Assembly: GCF_033958435.1 (NCBI RefSeq)
Contig: NC_134144.1
Coordinates: forward strand, 6,318,010 to 6,382,009
DNA from: Carettochelys insculpta
Lineage: Eukaryota > Chordata > Testudines > Carettochelyidae
Direction of reading: 5' to 3'
DNA length: 64,000 nt
Each line of letters begins with the position of its first letter. Positions within the stretch are counted from its first letter, which is position 1. Positions 24,440 to 36,116 of this stretch are shown piece by piece. Position numbers and translations under genes: made by a program. Under the pieces are notes generated by a model. That model saw only the letters and a list, made by a program, of their open reading frames with translations, was not told where the DNA came from and did no database searches.

Positions 24440-25149
24440 GGCTGCGTCTACACGTGCACGCTACTTCGAAGTAGCGGCAGTAACTTCGAAATAGCGCCCT
24501 TCACGTCTACACTTGTTGGGCGCTATTTCGAAGTTGAAATCGACGTTAGGCGGCAAGACGTCGAAGTCGCTAACCCCATGAGGGGATGGGAATAGCGCCC
24601 TACTTCGACGTTCAACATCGAAGTAGGGACGTGTAGACGATCCGCGTCCCGCAACATCGAAATAGCGGGGTCCTCCATGGCGGCCATCAGCTGGGGGGTT
24701 GAGAGATTCTCTCTCTCCAGCCCTTGCGGGGCTCTGTGGTCACCGTGGGCAGCAGCCCTTAGCCCAGGGCTTCTGGCTGCTGCTGCTGCAGCTGGGGGTC
24801 CGTGCTGCATATACAGGGTCTGCAACTACTTGTTGGCTCTGTGTATCTTGCACTGTTTAATGAAAGTGTGTCTGGGAGGGGCCCTTTAAGGGAGCGACTT
24901 GCTGTTGAGTCCGCCCCGTGACCCTGTCTGCAGCTGTGCCTGGCTCCCTTATTTCGATGTGTGCTACTTTGCCGTGTAGATGTTCCCTCGCTGTGCCTAT
25001 TTCGATGTTGGGCTGAGCAACGTCGAAGTTGAAAATCGACGTTGCCAGCCCTGGAGGACGTGTAGACGTTATTCATCGAAATAGCCTATTTCGATGTCGC
25101 AACATCGAAATAAGCTATTTCGAAGTTGGGTGCACGTGTAGACGTAGCC
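24440..25149. mobile_element. 710-bp DNA transposon, copy 2
   Basis: Inverted ends GGCTGCGTCTACACGTGCAC and GTGCACGTGTAGACGTAGCC, flanked by CAA at 24437-24439 and 25150-25152 (CAAG if the next base is counted). By eye it differs from copy 3 (39522) at only around a dozen positions over 710 bases, and both share changes absent from copy 1, so copies 2 and 3 are one young subfamily. Minus-strand frames of 100 and 105 codons (24523-24825, 24759-25076) correspond to those of the other copies. Nothing in them resembles a transposase. Confidence 0.85.
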
Positions 25150-25152
25150 CAA

Positions 25153-25519
25153 GAGTACAGCTAGCATCAATGCCACCAGTTTAATGGTCTGGTGGTGGCG
25201 TGGGGTGGGAGGACAGCCCTAGGGCCAGAGCACCTGAACCAGTGCAAAGTCCCACACAGCTGTCACATTGAAATTCCATTGAAAAAGGCCACTGGGGCTT
25301 TACAGTCCAGAAATCCAATGAAAACAGTGCTCCACTAGTTCAGTCAAAAATTGCAGCCAGAATTAAACCCCTGACCAGGCAGGGCTTTCAGGTAATGACA
25401 GGAGAGACCTTTCTTCCCCACAACATAGCTTCATCTAGAGCTGCCCATTGCAAGAAGTTGCCAGCGTTTTTTTCTTACCTTGCTTGTTGGGTCCTGACTG
25501 GCTTCTCTCTGCTCCGAGG
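25153..25519. other. Intron sequence, nothing recognised
   Basis: No supported feature between the two DNA transposons. Confidence 0.5.
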
Positions 25520-25705
25520 TAGCGTTCCCTCTAAGTTGAGAGCTTGGCCGGCCATCCAGGAGAGATTCAGGTGCCACCCAGCAGATTAGCAGAATGCCAG
25601 AGTGGGCAGCTTGTATTTCTATTGGTGGTGGATATCCACACATGTCTTGGTGTATGTAACACAATTTATGACACCCATGGATGGAGAAAATTAAAGGCAA
25701 CACTG
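25520..25705. mobile_element. hAT-like MITE
   Basis: Left end TAGCGTTCCCTCTAA and right end TTAAAGGCAACACTG are imperfect inverted repeats of a CAGTGTTCCCTCTAA-type terminus. The flanking 8-mers CTCCGAGG and CTCCCAGT agree at 6 of 8 positions, as expected for an aged 8-bp hAT duplication. Non-coding. Confidence 0.6.
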
Positions 25706-25713
25706 CTCCCAGT

Positions 25714-26223
25714 CCTTCTAAGCAATGGAGGATGAATCCTCATTTGTTTTGCCTACCTCTGGACCCACCTCACCTCACTAGTCGCTGGGCAACTCCTAGA
25801 AGCCTAAATTCTCTGGATGGTTTCCCCCACGGGACATTTTCTCCAGATGGAGTGAGCAAGGCAAGAGGGCCTTCAGCAAGAGACAATAAACCCTAAGTAT
25901 AACCCATCACAGGTGTTTAATTCTAACGCTCTTTTTATTCATGAGTAGGGAGTGAAGGATATTAATGCTCCTTCTATATTTAATTAACATATGTTTTGTT
26001 TTTGGATTTTAATTTGTTACTCAAATTAGAATTTTCAGATTTAAAAAAAAATTAATTAAGCAAGACCTGTGTTCTACTGTGTCTTATGTCTATCAGACAA
26101 GCACTGTTTGAACTAGTAAAACCATTGTCTGTCTGCTTAAATGGAGTGTGCATTAGAGTCTCCATTTGTTACTGATGGCATTTTAAAACCCTATGAATCC
26201 AAAGTTCTATCCTGTATCATGGT
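25714..26223. other. Intron sequence, nothing recognised
   Basis: AT-rich, with an A-run near 26042-26052. Confidence 0.5.
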
Positions 26224-26480
26224 CCCAATTCACCAAAGCACTTTAAGCCTAAGCTCCACTGAAACCAGATCTCTTTGATGACAATGGGATTTAAGAGTTG
26301 AATGGTTTACTGAATCAGGGCCTATAAATCTGGTGCATATATTTGCTGATCTCTGATATCAGCTTTAAAGGAGGAGTACAGGAGAACCCCAATTATCCAA
26401 CCTTCAATTATCTGACATTGTTTTAACCGACATGATAAGAATGATTCTCAAGTGATGGCATATGAGCAGATGACATATTT
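26224..26480. repeat. Palindromic amniote repeat followed by a pogo-like terminus
   Basis: CCCAATTCACCAAAGCACTT to ACTGAATCAGGGCC (26224-26326) is the palindromic repeat also seen at 5303. At about 26380 CAGGAGAACCCCAATTATCC resembles a pogo/Tigger-type left end; its right end was not found. Confidence 0.45.
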
Positions 26481-28389
26481 ATGACACACTGTATACTGAT
26501 TTTCAAAGACTATCACACCGATTGAGCTCCATTTCCTAGTCCCTGGTCAAGTCTTATTTCATTTCATTCACAGAATTGAGTCCCATGTTGTCGACCATAA
26601 GTAGAAATTTGCCAGACATCCGTCAAGACATTTCATGTTGTTTTTGTCACTACAGCCTTCCTGACAATGAATCTAGCAATTGTACCTACACGTACTATTA
26701 TATACATTTTCCCAAGTCTCATAATTGGACACAGTTGAAAACTAGACTTTTTTCCACATCTAAGTGGTGATCTAGTTTGGAAACCAGTGAGAACTCAAAG
26801 AGAGTTATTATATTACCATAAAACTACATCCTATGCTGAGACATATCCCTCTAAACAACACTGCACAGACATCTTTCCCCTTAGGGACATTACAATTTTC
26901 AATGTCATTTTCCTACTTGTGTTGGCAAGGAAGAGCCTTTTTCTCTTTTCTACAGCTGTTAGCAGCAAATCAAAAATTTAATTTCAACAGTGATGTGTTG
27001 AAAAGCTAGCTCATAAGAAAATGCAATTTTCTCCTATAGGATTAGAATATAATCATCCACTGAAAAATCAGTGATATGTGACATTGTGGCTTACATGTCA
27101 CATACCATATTCTTAAAACAGCTGGGCAAGGAAAACGTTTTACTCTACAGTTTTGAAATATCTTCGCTTTTCTTTTTAAACAAACTTTTGAGGGAAAAAA
27201 AAGCACTTTATGCCTTTCTGTTTAGAGGCTTGTTTATAGTTCTAAGAATTTGCAATCTTTTTTTGTCTATAAATTTCCCCTACAAATAGATCGGGCAGTA
27301 CTCTGCCTCTTTTCTGAATCACCAGCACAAAAACTAGCATCTTATCCATCATTACTTACTGAAAATCGGCATTTTTCCAGCCACTCAGCAAAGGAAGAAT
27401 AATTCGTTGGGGTGGGCCATTCTGGGCTAACGTGAATGTGTTTAATCACCAATTAGGCTGAAGGCAATGATGAAATTTTTGGGCTCATTATGAACATTAT
27501 CATCCTGATAGCTACTAAGGCACAACCTTCCCAGAAGTCAACGTATTGGCAGAACGGCTGGAATGAGAAAGGCCCCAGCAGTGCGTAATCAGCAATGAAG
27601 GGCCATCTTTGCTCAGCAGAGATGTAAGCCTTTGGTTTAGAATGGAAGGTAGTGATAGAATGATTACATTTAGAAAAGTGAGGCTTTTCCTGAAACCAGA
27701 TGAAATCCCAAGAAGGATGAGTAAGCCATTTATCCTTCCAAAATTGCTATGTGGAGTACCATCAAATTTATTATTAGGGAAGAGAGTTTGAGAAGTGATC
27801 TGAAAATTCATGGAATTCTCTCCCTTGCACTGGTGGCTGATTCTGTGGCACTATTTGTAAGGACAGAAGGCTGTCCACGAGTCCTCGCCTAAATCTCCGC
27901 ATTCCTAATTTATGAGTTGCCTAGCACCTCAAAACTCGCTGAATATCAATGGTCATTGGGAAAGCTTTGCAAGGGGACTAAGTATCAGATCTAGGGCAGC
28001 TAATGTAAAAAAATGGTAAACATATTGACCATTTTGTTTTATGCTTGGGCTAAGTGTGAGTTTCTCCTCCAGGGAGCTGTCAGATCAAAGGCTTGCACCT
28101 GTAAATGTTTATTTGCACAGCAGATTAGAATGGTGGTGTTTAGAATTTGCTTAACTTTTCCCCCTTAAATTCTCCCCAAGGGAAAGTAAACATGCACAAT
28201 TGTATACAGAGAGCAGCATCCTCAGAAGCAGTAGATAAACCTGCCTGATCTGCAGCAGGGTTCTGTCCAGATCACCGATTCTTACATTCTGCACAGTACA
28301 GAGACAGCCTCAAAGGGAGGATACAAGGTGCAGAAGAGATGTAAAGAAAACAGATGGGAGAATCAGAAGCAGCAGTTAAACAGACTTCT
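26481..28389. other. Intron sequence with one possible conserved block
   Basis: Repeat-poor. The part at about 27330-27620 (CATTATGAACATTATCATCC, CACCAATTAGG, GCGTAATCAGCAATGAAGG) has enhancer-like texture. No exon recognised. Confidence 0.35.
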
Positions 28390-28400
28390 CAGTGTGGTAA

Positions 28401-29310
28401 GAGAACAACAAGAAGTCTTGTGGCACCTTATAGACTAACAGATATTTTAGAGCGTAAGGTTTCGTGGGCAAAAACCCGCTTCATCAGATGCATGAGTGAG
28501 AGGGGGTTTCACAGGGGTATTTAAAGAATGGGGTCCCAGAAAAAGGAAGGGCCAGAGCTGACAAGGTCTATTCAGCAAGGTGGAAAAGGCCCATTATCAA
28601 TAGTGGGTATCAAAGGAGGGAAAAACAAGTTAGATCAGACAGGGGGATATGAGCCATTGTCAGAGTCTAATGGGGAGATCTTAACACCCAGGGCAGTGAG
28701 CTGTCTTTGTAAGCTTTTTATGTAGAAAGAAGAAAAGAATAAATGGACATAAATCAGACATCAGGAATGGTAATGTACAGAAGCCTGTGGGGGAACACTT
28801 TAATCTCCCTGGGCACTCCGCGGCAGATTTAAGGGTGGCAGTCTTGAAACAAAGAAATTTCAGAAATCAAATGGAGAGAGAAATCTCTGAGCTGCAATTT
28901 AGTTGCAAATTTGACTCCATTAACCAAGGATTAAACAGAGACTGGGAGTGGCTCACAGCTTTCAAGGCAGCTTCTCTGCCCTGGGTGTTAAGATCTCCCC
29001 ATTAGACTCTGACAATGGCTCATATCTCCCGATCTGATCTGACTTGTTTTTTCCTCTTTTGATACCTACTACTGATAAGGGCCCATTTCCACGTTGCTGA
29101 ATAGACCTTGTCAGCTCTGGCCCTCCCTTTTACTGGGACCCGATTCTTTAAATACCCCTCTGAAACTACATCCTGCCCCCACTCATGCATCTGATGAAGC
29201 GGGTCTTTGCCCTTGAAAGCTTAGGCTCCAAAATATCTGTTAGTCTATAAAGTGCCACAAAACTTCTTGTTCTCAAAGCTACAGACTAGCATGGCTACCT
29301 CTCTGTTACT
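28401..29310 (+). mobile_element. Penelope-like element with long inverted ends
   Basis: A 910-bp PLE copy between CAGTGTGGTAA (28390-28400) and CAGTGTAGTAA (29311-29321), an 11-bp duplication with one difference. The left arm (about 28404-28705) is the inverse of the right arm (about 28990-29270) for roughly 300 bp, including the segments AGCTGACAAGGTCTATTCAG and TCTAATGGGGAGATCTTAAC. This is the inverted LTR-like arrangement known from PLEs. The interior is the C-terminal part of the GIY-YIG frame. Confidence 0.85.
28738..29005 (+). pseudogene. PLE nuclease C-terminal fragment
   Basis: Open from RINGHKSDIRNG through GEHFNLPGHS and QMEREISELQ to WVLRSPH and a stop. The YIGQTG part is lost at the junction near 28735 with the left inverted arm. 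It keeps the 32 C-terminal residues cut off in the copy at 21247. Non-functional. Confidence 0.8.
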
Positions 29311-29321
29311 CAGTGTAGTAA

Positions 29322-30318
29322 ATAAACCAGATCCTTGCCTTTTGGAGATAAAGCACTCCTCATTTTGAGCTGCACATTCACCAAGAGTCATGCACTGCAG
29401 TGTACGGAAACTCCAACTACATGTAGGGTGCAGAGCCAGGAAGTGGTTGTAATAGTGGGATAATGTTTGTATGAAAAAATCTCACTCGTTAGCAGGTGTT
29501 GATCCTACTGGGAAAGGGTCTTGCTGTTTCACTGAGGCAGGTCTGAAGCACTTCTCCAGTCAAGGTCAAATAACTTCCACAGTGCAGCATGTAAGGAAGA
29601 CACTATCAGGGAAGAGTATTAGGACATGAAGAGGTCTTGGGAAGGCATCACCAGTGCATACAAAGGCCGAATTCCATCAACAAAGTTCCTCCAGTTTCAC
29701 ACTAGGTTAGGTCGTCCCAAAAGTTGGTCCTTAAAAATAACTGAAAAGTATCCCAAATACCCATCAAAAAGAGTAAGGAAATCAGATGTCTGCATGTTTT
29801 GCTTACCTGCCACAGTTAATAGCTGCTGCAGCTGTAACACTGTATCTTGGTCAGGAGAAGAAAGAAGTTTAAAAGAGAACTAATTAAAGATGAAGCACTG
29901 ACATTCAATTTTATATACATACAATTCTGTGCATTCCTGTTAAAATGTAGTCCTCAATATCTATAGTTCAGTAACTCTTCTCCATTGACTTTTGCTTTCC
30001 TGCCCCTGCACGATGCCTGATCCTGTCTCCACGCCCAGAGACAAATATAATTTCTACTGAGTTCAAAACTCATTTGGCTAACCCTCTCAGACATGCAAAG
30101 GAAATTATTACAAATTGGGTTCCTAGTTCTATGGCTTGGTTCTAAGAGATAACAAAGCACCCTAAACCATTTTTGCTACTTAAGGTTCCGATGTTGTTTA
30201 TTTTCAGATTACTGAAGGACCACCTTAGCTTTTTTATATCCCCTTTTGAGTAAAGAGTTCAGCACAAAGAAATCTAATTATCTGAGTAAACAGATGCTGT
30301 CATTTTCACCTGGTACTA
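29322..30318. other. Intron sequence around a weak exon candidate
   Basis: Apart from the candidate exon at 29807-29879, nothing recognised. Confidence 0.5.
29807..29879 (-). CDS. Candidate unassigned coding exon
   Basis: A possible short exon on the minus strand. It ends in GCAG followed by a strong GTAAGC donor (29806-29801). An AG acceptor lies at 29881-29880 behind a weak pyrimidine stretch; a later acceptor near 29845 is also possible. The frame is open for 24 codons plus one base and reads like protein, including SSPDQDTVLQLQQLLTVA. It does not match any SPAG16 segment I can recall, and its end phase (one base) does not fit the start phase of the exon at 5138, so the two cannot be spliced directly together. 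It could be an exon of another transcript, a missed SPAG16 variant exon, or chance. Confidence 0.25.
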
Positions 30319-30830
30319 GTAACAGAGAGGGAGCCGTGATAGTCTATATACTATCAAAACAAAAAGCACTCAAGTAGCACTTTAAAGACTAGCAAAATAA
30401 TTTATTAGGTGAGCTTTTGTGAGACAGACCCACTTCTTCAGACCATAGCCAGACCAGAACAGACTCAATACTTAAGGCACAGAGAATCAAAAACAGTAAT
30501 CAAGGAGGACAAATCAGAAAAAAATGATCAAGGTGAGCAAATCAGAGAGTGGAGGGGTGGGGGGGAAGGTCAAGAATTAGATTAAGCCAAGTATGGAGAC
30601 TCAGAAAATTCCCATCCCGGTTCAAACCACATGTTAATGTGCCGAATTTGAATATAAAAGACAGCTCGGCTGTGTCCCTTTGAATAGCACCGGTATTCAA
30701 AGGGAAACAGCTGAGCTGTCTTTATATTCAAATTCGGTACATTAACACAAAGGGAAACAGCTGAGCTGTCTTTATATTCAAATTCGGCACATTAACACAT
30801 GGTTTGAACCGGGATGGGAATTTTGACAGA
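30319..30830. mobile_element. Penelope-like element end plus a large palindrome
   Basis: Starts GTAACAGAGAGGGAGCCG, then AGCACTTTAAAGACTAGC and GACCCACTTCTTCAGACC: the inverted left end of a PLE subfamily. It leads into a palindrome: the left arm from 30605 (AATTCCCATCCCGGTTC) pairs with the right arm ending at 30824 (GAACCGGGATGGGAATT). The right arm holds a 50-bp unit twice (about 30701-30750 and 30751-30800), starting AGGGAAACAGCTGAGCTGTC and nearly identical. Confidence 0.65.
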
Positions 30831-32552
30831 GTGCTCCTGGCTGGCAGATCTCTGCCAACAGATTTGCAGTTTGGACATGCGCTCTATCAACACTTTCTAC
30901 TCCAAAATCTGAAACACGGGAGCACAAGAAGGACCTCTCCTCACATGGCTAAAAATGGACAATGATAGCTCCTAAGAAAGAAATGAGGAAAAAATGTTTC
31001 CTCAGCCCAGGAGAAAGGAGAAAGATAGCATCATACTGCACAATGGCCTGATCAGAAATAAACACGTGTTAAAAGGACAAAGGAGTAAAAACCTCACATG
31101 GTGCACGCTCCACCTCAAATTGTTTTGGCCTGTGACAGAAACCTCAGAGATAAATGTCTTTACACTTGGACATAACTTGGCCAGATGGTCATGCCAATAA
31201 ACATTGTTATTTATTTATTTATTTATTTCAATTTATGTGCACATTAAATAGTACCTAACCTTTAAGCACTCTTGACACAATTTCAATATACAAGAAAATC
31301 AAAATGCAGCAGTACAATTACTAAAGTGCAGCAGTACAAATAAATATGCTACCAGCAGATAAGACATCCCAAAAGCTCAAATCTGCCTCTTCTATTAGCT
31401 GCATTCCTTGTTATAGATGTCTCAGAGGGCAAAGATGAACTTTGTATGTCACTCGGACCCCACAATTTTGAACCAATGGACTTAATTTAGAAATGTCTGT
31501 GTATTGGCTTAATTGTTCAAAATCCAGAAAAACAAGAGAAAAGAAAATGGCATTTACAACTATGTGATTTTTATATCGGGAACTAATTCATTTTTCACCA
31601 TTCTATAAATTTACCCACACCTTTTGCACCCTGTCTCTGGGTATGCAAGACAGGCAGCCAATCTGCATGGAGATTTTTTTTTTTTTTTGAGAACTAGCTA
31701 GAGCCAAATAAGGGCAAAATACTAGTGATATACACATTAAAAGGGAGGTGTGTATTTTATGTTGACCTCTGGCCAATCCAAATAGGACAGATAAGATCTA
31801 GAAAGAGCAATTACCTAGGGGAGCCAACAGCCTCTGTGAGATCTTGGACAAGGCTGAGCGGGGGACTTTCTCCACCATCCCAGAGGGGATGGGTCCTTGA
31901 GCAGTAGGGGTGGGCCTGGGGCCAGCCAGCCCTCTGCATCACTTAGAGCATCCCCCACAGCTCTCAGTGTGGCACAGAGTAGCAGAAGCAGTGGCCCGGA
32001 GTCCCGGGCCTCCCTGAATCACTAAGCCCTAGTGCAATTACTTCCTTTACTCCTCCATCAGTGGGCCTGACCATGTCCTTTCTTGGCACGAAGCTAGTAG
32101 TTAAAAGAATGGCTTGGAAACATTGACCACTATTAATGATGGTGGCCACCATCATTGATCATTGGCCACCACTACTAGTATCTTGTTCTTTCTCACCTAC
32201 AAAGAGTTAATTTTTCCTTCCAATCATCCACTTTTTTTTCCATTTCCCCCTTCTCTTGAACCATTTTCCCTCCCTCCATCCATTTTTAATCTTCTGTGCT
32301 TATGGTGAACATCTTTGGGATGTCTTCATTTCTCTTGCCCTGCCTGTTGGCCCCACCTTTGCAGCCCATTCTCAGAGATTCAAGTGGTGATTTTCCCCTG
32401 CAAGGAGTGATATTTCTGCTAAGTTTATGTGTATAGGTATTGAGTCATCTGGCCCACTAAAACAAAGATTTGGCCCCTCCATTGATATAGCAATGCTTGA
32501 CAGGTGGCCCTGCAAAGAGATCCCGATGTACAAGCTTACTGTATGGTTAGAG
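30831..32552. other. Intron sequence with small low-complexity tracts
   Basis: A TTTA tetranucleotide run (about 31207-31229) and a T run (31674-31689). No exon or transposon recognised. Confidence 0.55.
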
Positions 32553-33755
32553 CAGTGGTTGGCAACCTGTGGCTCTTGAGCCCAATGCAGATCTTTAAGG
32601 AGTCATTTGCAGCTCCAGATGCTGACTGCTCTGTGGCTCTGGATGCTGTAATGACCCTGGCCTGCTGCTGCTGAAACAATAGACTCTCCTTCCTCCAGGT
32701 CAGGAGTCAGCAGGGGAGAGGCTGGCCAGCACTACACTGGGCAGGTTGGCAGTGAGAGGGGCAGCTGGGGGAGGGAGTCTGGCTCTATTGCTGTGCCGTT
32801 TGGGCTTGAGTAGACTGTGGTGGGCGGGGGGGGGTACACAGCGGTTTGGGTGTCTTTTCCCCTCCCTTCTCTGGTTCCTTTTCCTGCCACTGAAGCTGGG
32901 GTCCTCCTGCATTCCCTGCTCTGTCTCCAGCAGCTGTGTCCTGACCCCTCATGCCTCTATGTGAGCTAGGCTAGCAATGTCTCTGCCACTCTGCTTTAGC
33001 CCCAGGCTCTCTGGGCATGTGGCAGCATCCTGTCCCCCCCGCCCTCTGGGTACAGTGTGTGCTGGTTCTGCAAAGCAGTGACTGCCTGCTGGTTCTGTTG
33101 CTGCCGCCCAGCAGTGGGAGGGTGCAGAGCAGAGACCCTCACCCTGGAAGTGCCTGCAGGATATGCATGCAGCGCATCAATGTCAGTACATAGGGCAATG
33201 CGCTGTGTGTTGTCTTCTTTTATAGGACAGTATCTCACTGACCAGTCGATGGACCTCTGTTGATCACTGAAATTTCCCTGACACAATTTAAGAAGGCAGC
33301 AAGCCAGTCCCTGGTGCCAAAAATGCTTAAGTAGGAGAACTGGCTATATGGCTATGTAGCCATAACCCTGCCACCAAACGGCCCTTAATGATTTAAACCA
33401 GCTCCAAGAAAATAAGTTATGTTAGCTAACCGACTCTTCTGCTGTTTGGGAAATACTATTTGCTACCACGTAGTACATGAGTAGTAAGCATGGTTATAGA
33501 CACAATTATGTTTAGAGCTCTAATTCTGCAAATGTCTTTAAAAGCATGTGGTGTAGATGGGGCTTAGATCCTCTGCGCAAAAAATATCTTATTCTGGCAT
33601 CATGGGGGTGGACTTCATTGTAAAATGAGTTTAAAATGTTGATGTTATTTACTAAGGACTGTCTTGTATGCACATGCATTGCGGCTCTTGAGTACTGATA
33701 TTGTAACTGAATTTGGAAAAAAAGGCTCTCCTTGCTATTTGGTTGCAGACCCCTG
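32553..33755. mobile_element. hAT-like DNA transposon, non-autonomous
   Basis: Left end CAGTGGTTGGCAACC and right end GGTTGCAGACCCCTG are inverted repeats of the CAGNGGTNNGCAACC type typical of hAT elements. The flanking 8-mers GGTTAGAG (32545-32552) and TGTCAGAG (33756-33763) agree at 6 of 8. Subterminal GTGGCTCTTGAG at left has GCGGCTCTTGAG near the right end. The 1.2-kb interior is GC-rich at 32700-33180 and holds frames up to 96 codons with no hAT transposase motif. Confidence 0.65.
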
Positions 33756-33763
33756 TGTCAGAG

Positions 33764-35929
33764 GGAATCGATAAGCCTGTGTTGGACTTGTTAGGGACGA
33801 AGGCTGAAGATGAGAAAGCTGACTACTGACTCGTGTGAAACGGAGGAGACTCTGCAGACATGGTACAGCGGCAGAGAGTTCTACAGAGCAAGAAACCTGT
33901 TGTGTCACACTAAATCTTGTACACTAGAGACAGCAGAATAAAGAGCAGCCTTATATTTCACACAGATTAGAATTGTTGTCTTCTGGCCAGTGTTCAGGGA
34001 CTTCTCTTGTCAGACTGAATGCAGCTATCTCTAGAGAGGGAGACCAGCTAGACAGCACTTGCAGGTGCCTGTTCACTTGGAAACCAGAATTTTTTCAGAG
34101 ATACAAACAGGCCATAGGATGTTTAACTTACAGTAATTTGTATTCTGTAACTGTTCTATGCTGCCTGGAGTCATGCATAGGTGCCCTGTACATTGAATAA
34201 ATACATATATAACTGAAACGCTGCATTTAATGGAAGAATATTTCAGACCTTAACATGTTACATTTTCATTAATTTCTTCCTCTAGGTCAGTACCAAACAA
34301 GTTACTTTTCTGAGAATATTAATGGAAATTCCCTATCATCTGTCTCTTAGATATTACCTGTAAACAAAACACATGTCTGAAAAGTATTTAAGCAATAAGA
34401 CATGACAGATAACATGCTCCTGCACTAGTATAGTAATTATTTGGTAGAAGTAAGGCACAAGGACAAACCAAATAAATTTACCCCTCTGAGCAATGCAAGA
34501 AGCTTGCTAAATTCTCTATTCTGTCTTTGGAACTCAGAAAGGAAACATAAAAACAAGGATCACCACTGGAACTTAACACTTACCGTGCATTAACCATAAT
34601 TATTTATTAATAAGTGTGAAGCTGTACTTGGTGATCTATGAGTCACAAATGAAGGCAGTCCCTGATCGAAGTGGAAAGGCCCAAAAGAAGGGGGTTGCCT
34701 TTTAGTTGTCTCTCCTACTTGTCATCCTTTTCGTGAAACATTTGACTGACATAAGTTAGTGTGTGTTAGTTTTGTGGAAGACATGGGCATGGGACTTGGT
34801 ACTCTGTGATTGAAAAGTCCAAGCAGAACCGTAATGATAGCAGATCACACGAACAGGAGCAAGAAAAGAATAGAAAGAGGGAACTGTCAGTGGCACAGCA
34901 AGGACAGAAATGGTAGTCAACAAGACTGAACAGCACTACATGACAAAATAAAGCACTTTCAAGGCCTCCCTGTACTCCTCCTGAGATGGGGTATACAGGG
35001 ATGCTGCAATAGCATGCCTGTTATCTCAAAAACTGTTTTGAGACAATGGGCATGTTTTTTAGATGCAAGCAGCTATTTTGAGATACCTCCATATTCTGAA
35101 ATAGCACCCACAATGCAGGCATAGCATAACAGCTTTACTATTCAATAGCTTTATTAATAAATAAATTAAGATGCAGAGTTCTAACACTTAGGTGATGGTT
35201 GTAGCATCAGCTGGTCTTTTGTTAATCCCCAGGCAGCTTGGCTTTGAGCAAGCTCCTGGATGCCAGGGGGAGGAGGAACAGGGCTGAGCTCTCACCTCTC
35301 ACCTCTGACTATGAAAATCAGCTTGTATACTACTCTTGGCACCAGTGCTGGGGATTGCTGACCCCTGTTCTAGTGAAACATAGCAGTAAAGTACAGTAGT
35401 AATATACAACACCTTACATGTAAGCATTCCACTCATCTTGAAATGAAGCAGTACCAACGACCTGATTTTCATCTCCCTGTAGGCCAAAAATAACTCAATT
35501 GGACTACGCAGGCTGATAAAAAATGAGAGCCTGGGGGACTGGAATCGAACCTCAGGACTTCATAAAACCAATACAGACAAAGGAAACACAAACATTAACT
35601 GATTTCTCCAAAGGGCATGAAGTTATGTTTATCAGAGGCCAAATTGTCATTTCCTGAATGAGTCAAGTCAGAGGAAGCATCGTCTCAGTGGTAAAACTTT
35701 CTGACTCACGGCAACATTGGAAGCGGGATGCCAAAGGTACAGCTTTTCACTCTCAACAGGAGTTTTAGGTATGTTCACTTTATTCAGTGATCCACTAGGG
35801 ACTCAGGTGGTTGGGCAATATGGAACTGACTCCTCTGTGCTCTGTCATTATACCAGTCCATCTTGCATCAGAGTGATACCTCTTTCTTGTATGAAAACTT
35901 CACTGGGTTCGTCTTGCATACTGGATTGC
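33764..35929. other. Intron sequence with a MITE relic
   Basis: About 34980-35125 (ATCTCAAAAACTGTTTTGAG, CTATTTTGAGATACC) looks like a decayed palindromic MITE. The segment 33764-33960 ends with an AATAAA and might be an LTR relic, but this cannot be supported. Otherwise nothing. Confidence 0.4.
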
Positions 35930-36116
35930 TAGGAATGATGTCCCTGGCCTCTGTTTGTCAGGGGTTGGAAATGGATGGCAGGAGAGGGATCACTTGTGTG
36001 ATTACCTGTTCTGTTCACTCCCTCTGGGGCATCAGACATTGGCCTCTGCTGGAAGACAGGCTACTGAGCTAGATGGACCTCTGGTTTAACCTAGTATGGC
36101 TGTTTTTATGTTCTTA
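35930..36116 (+). mobile_element. CR1 LINE 3' end, old copy
   Basis: GGATGGCAGGAGAGGGATCA, then ATTACCTGTTCTGTTC, then CTAGATGGACCTCTGG and TAGTATGGC ending TTATGTTCTT: the 3' UTR of the CR1 group with a TTCTTATG-type tail, as in the element at 40631. Confidence 0.8.

Noticed and set aside
33764..33960. Possible LTR 3' end with AATAAA
   Set aside because: Only the poly(A) signal is suggestive; no TATA, ends or duplication could be placed.
35480..35575. tRNA-like boxes (AACTCAATTGGACTACGC and GGAATCGAACC)
   Set aside because: The second box is on the opposite strand and in the wrong order relative to the first, and no cloverleaf can be drawn.
35670..35740. tRNA-Gly-like CTCAGTGGTAAAACTTTC
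   Set aside because: Resembles an A-box only; no T-arm or acceptor pairing found. At most a SINE scrap.
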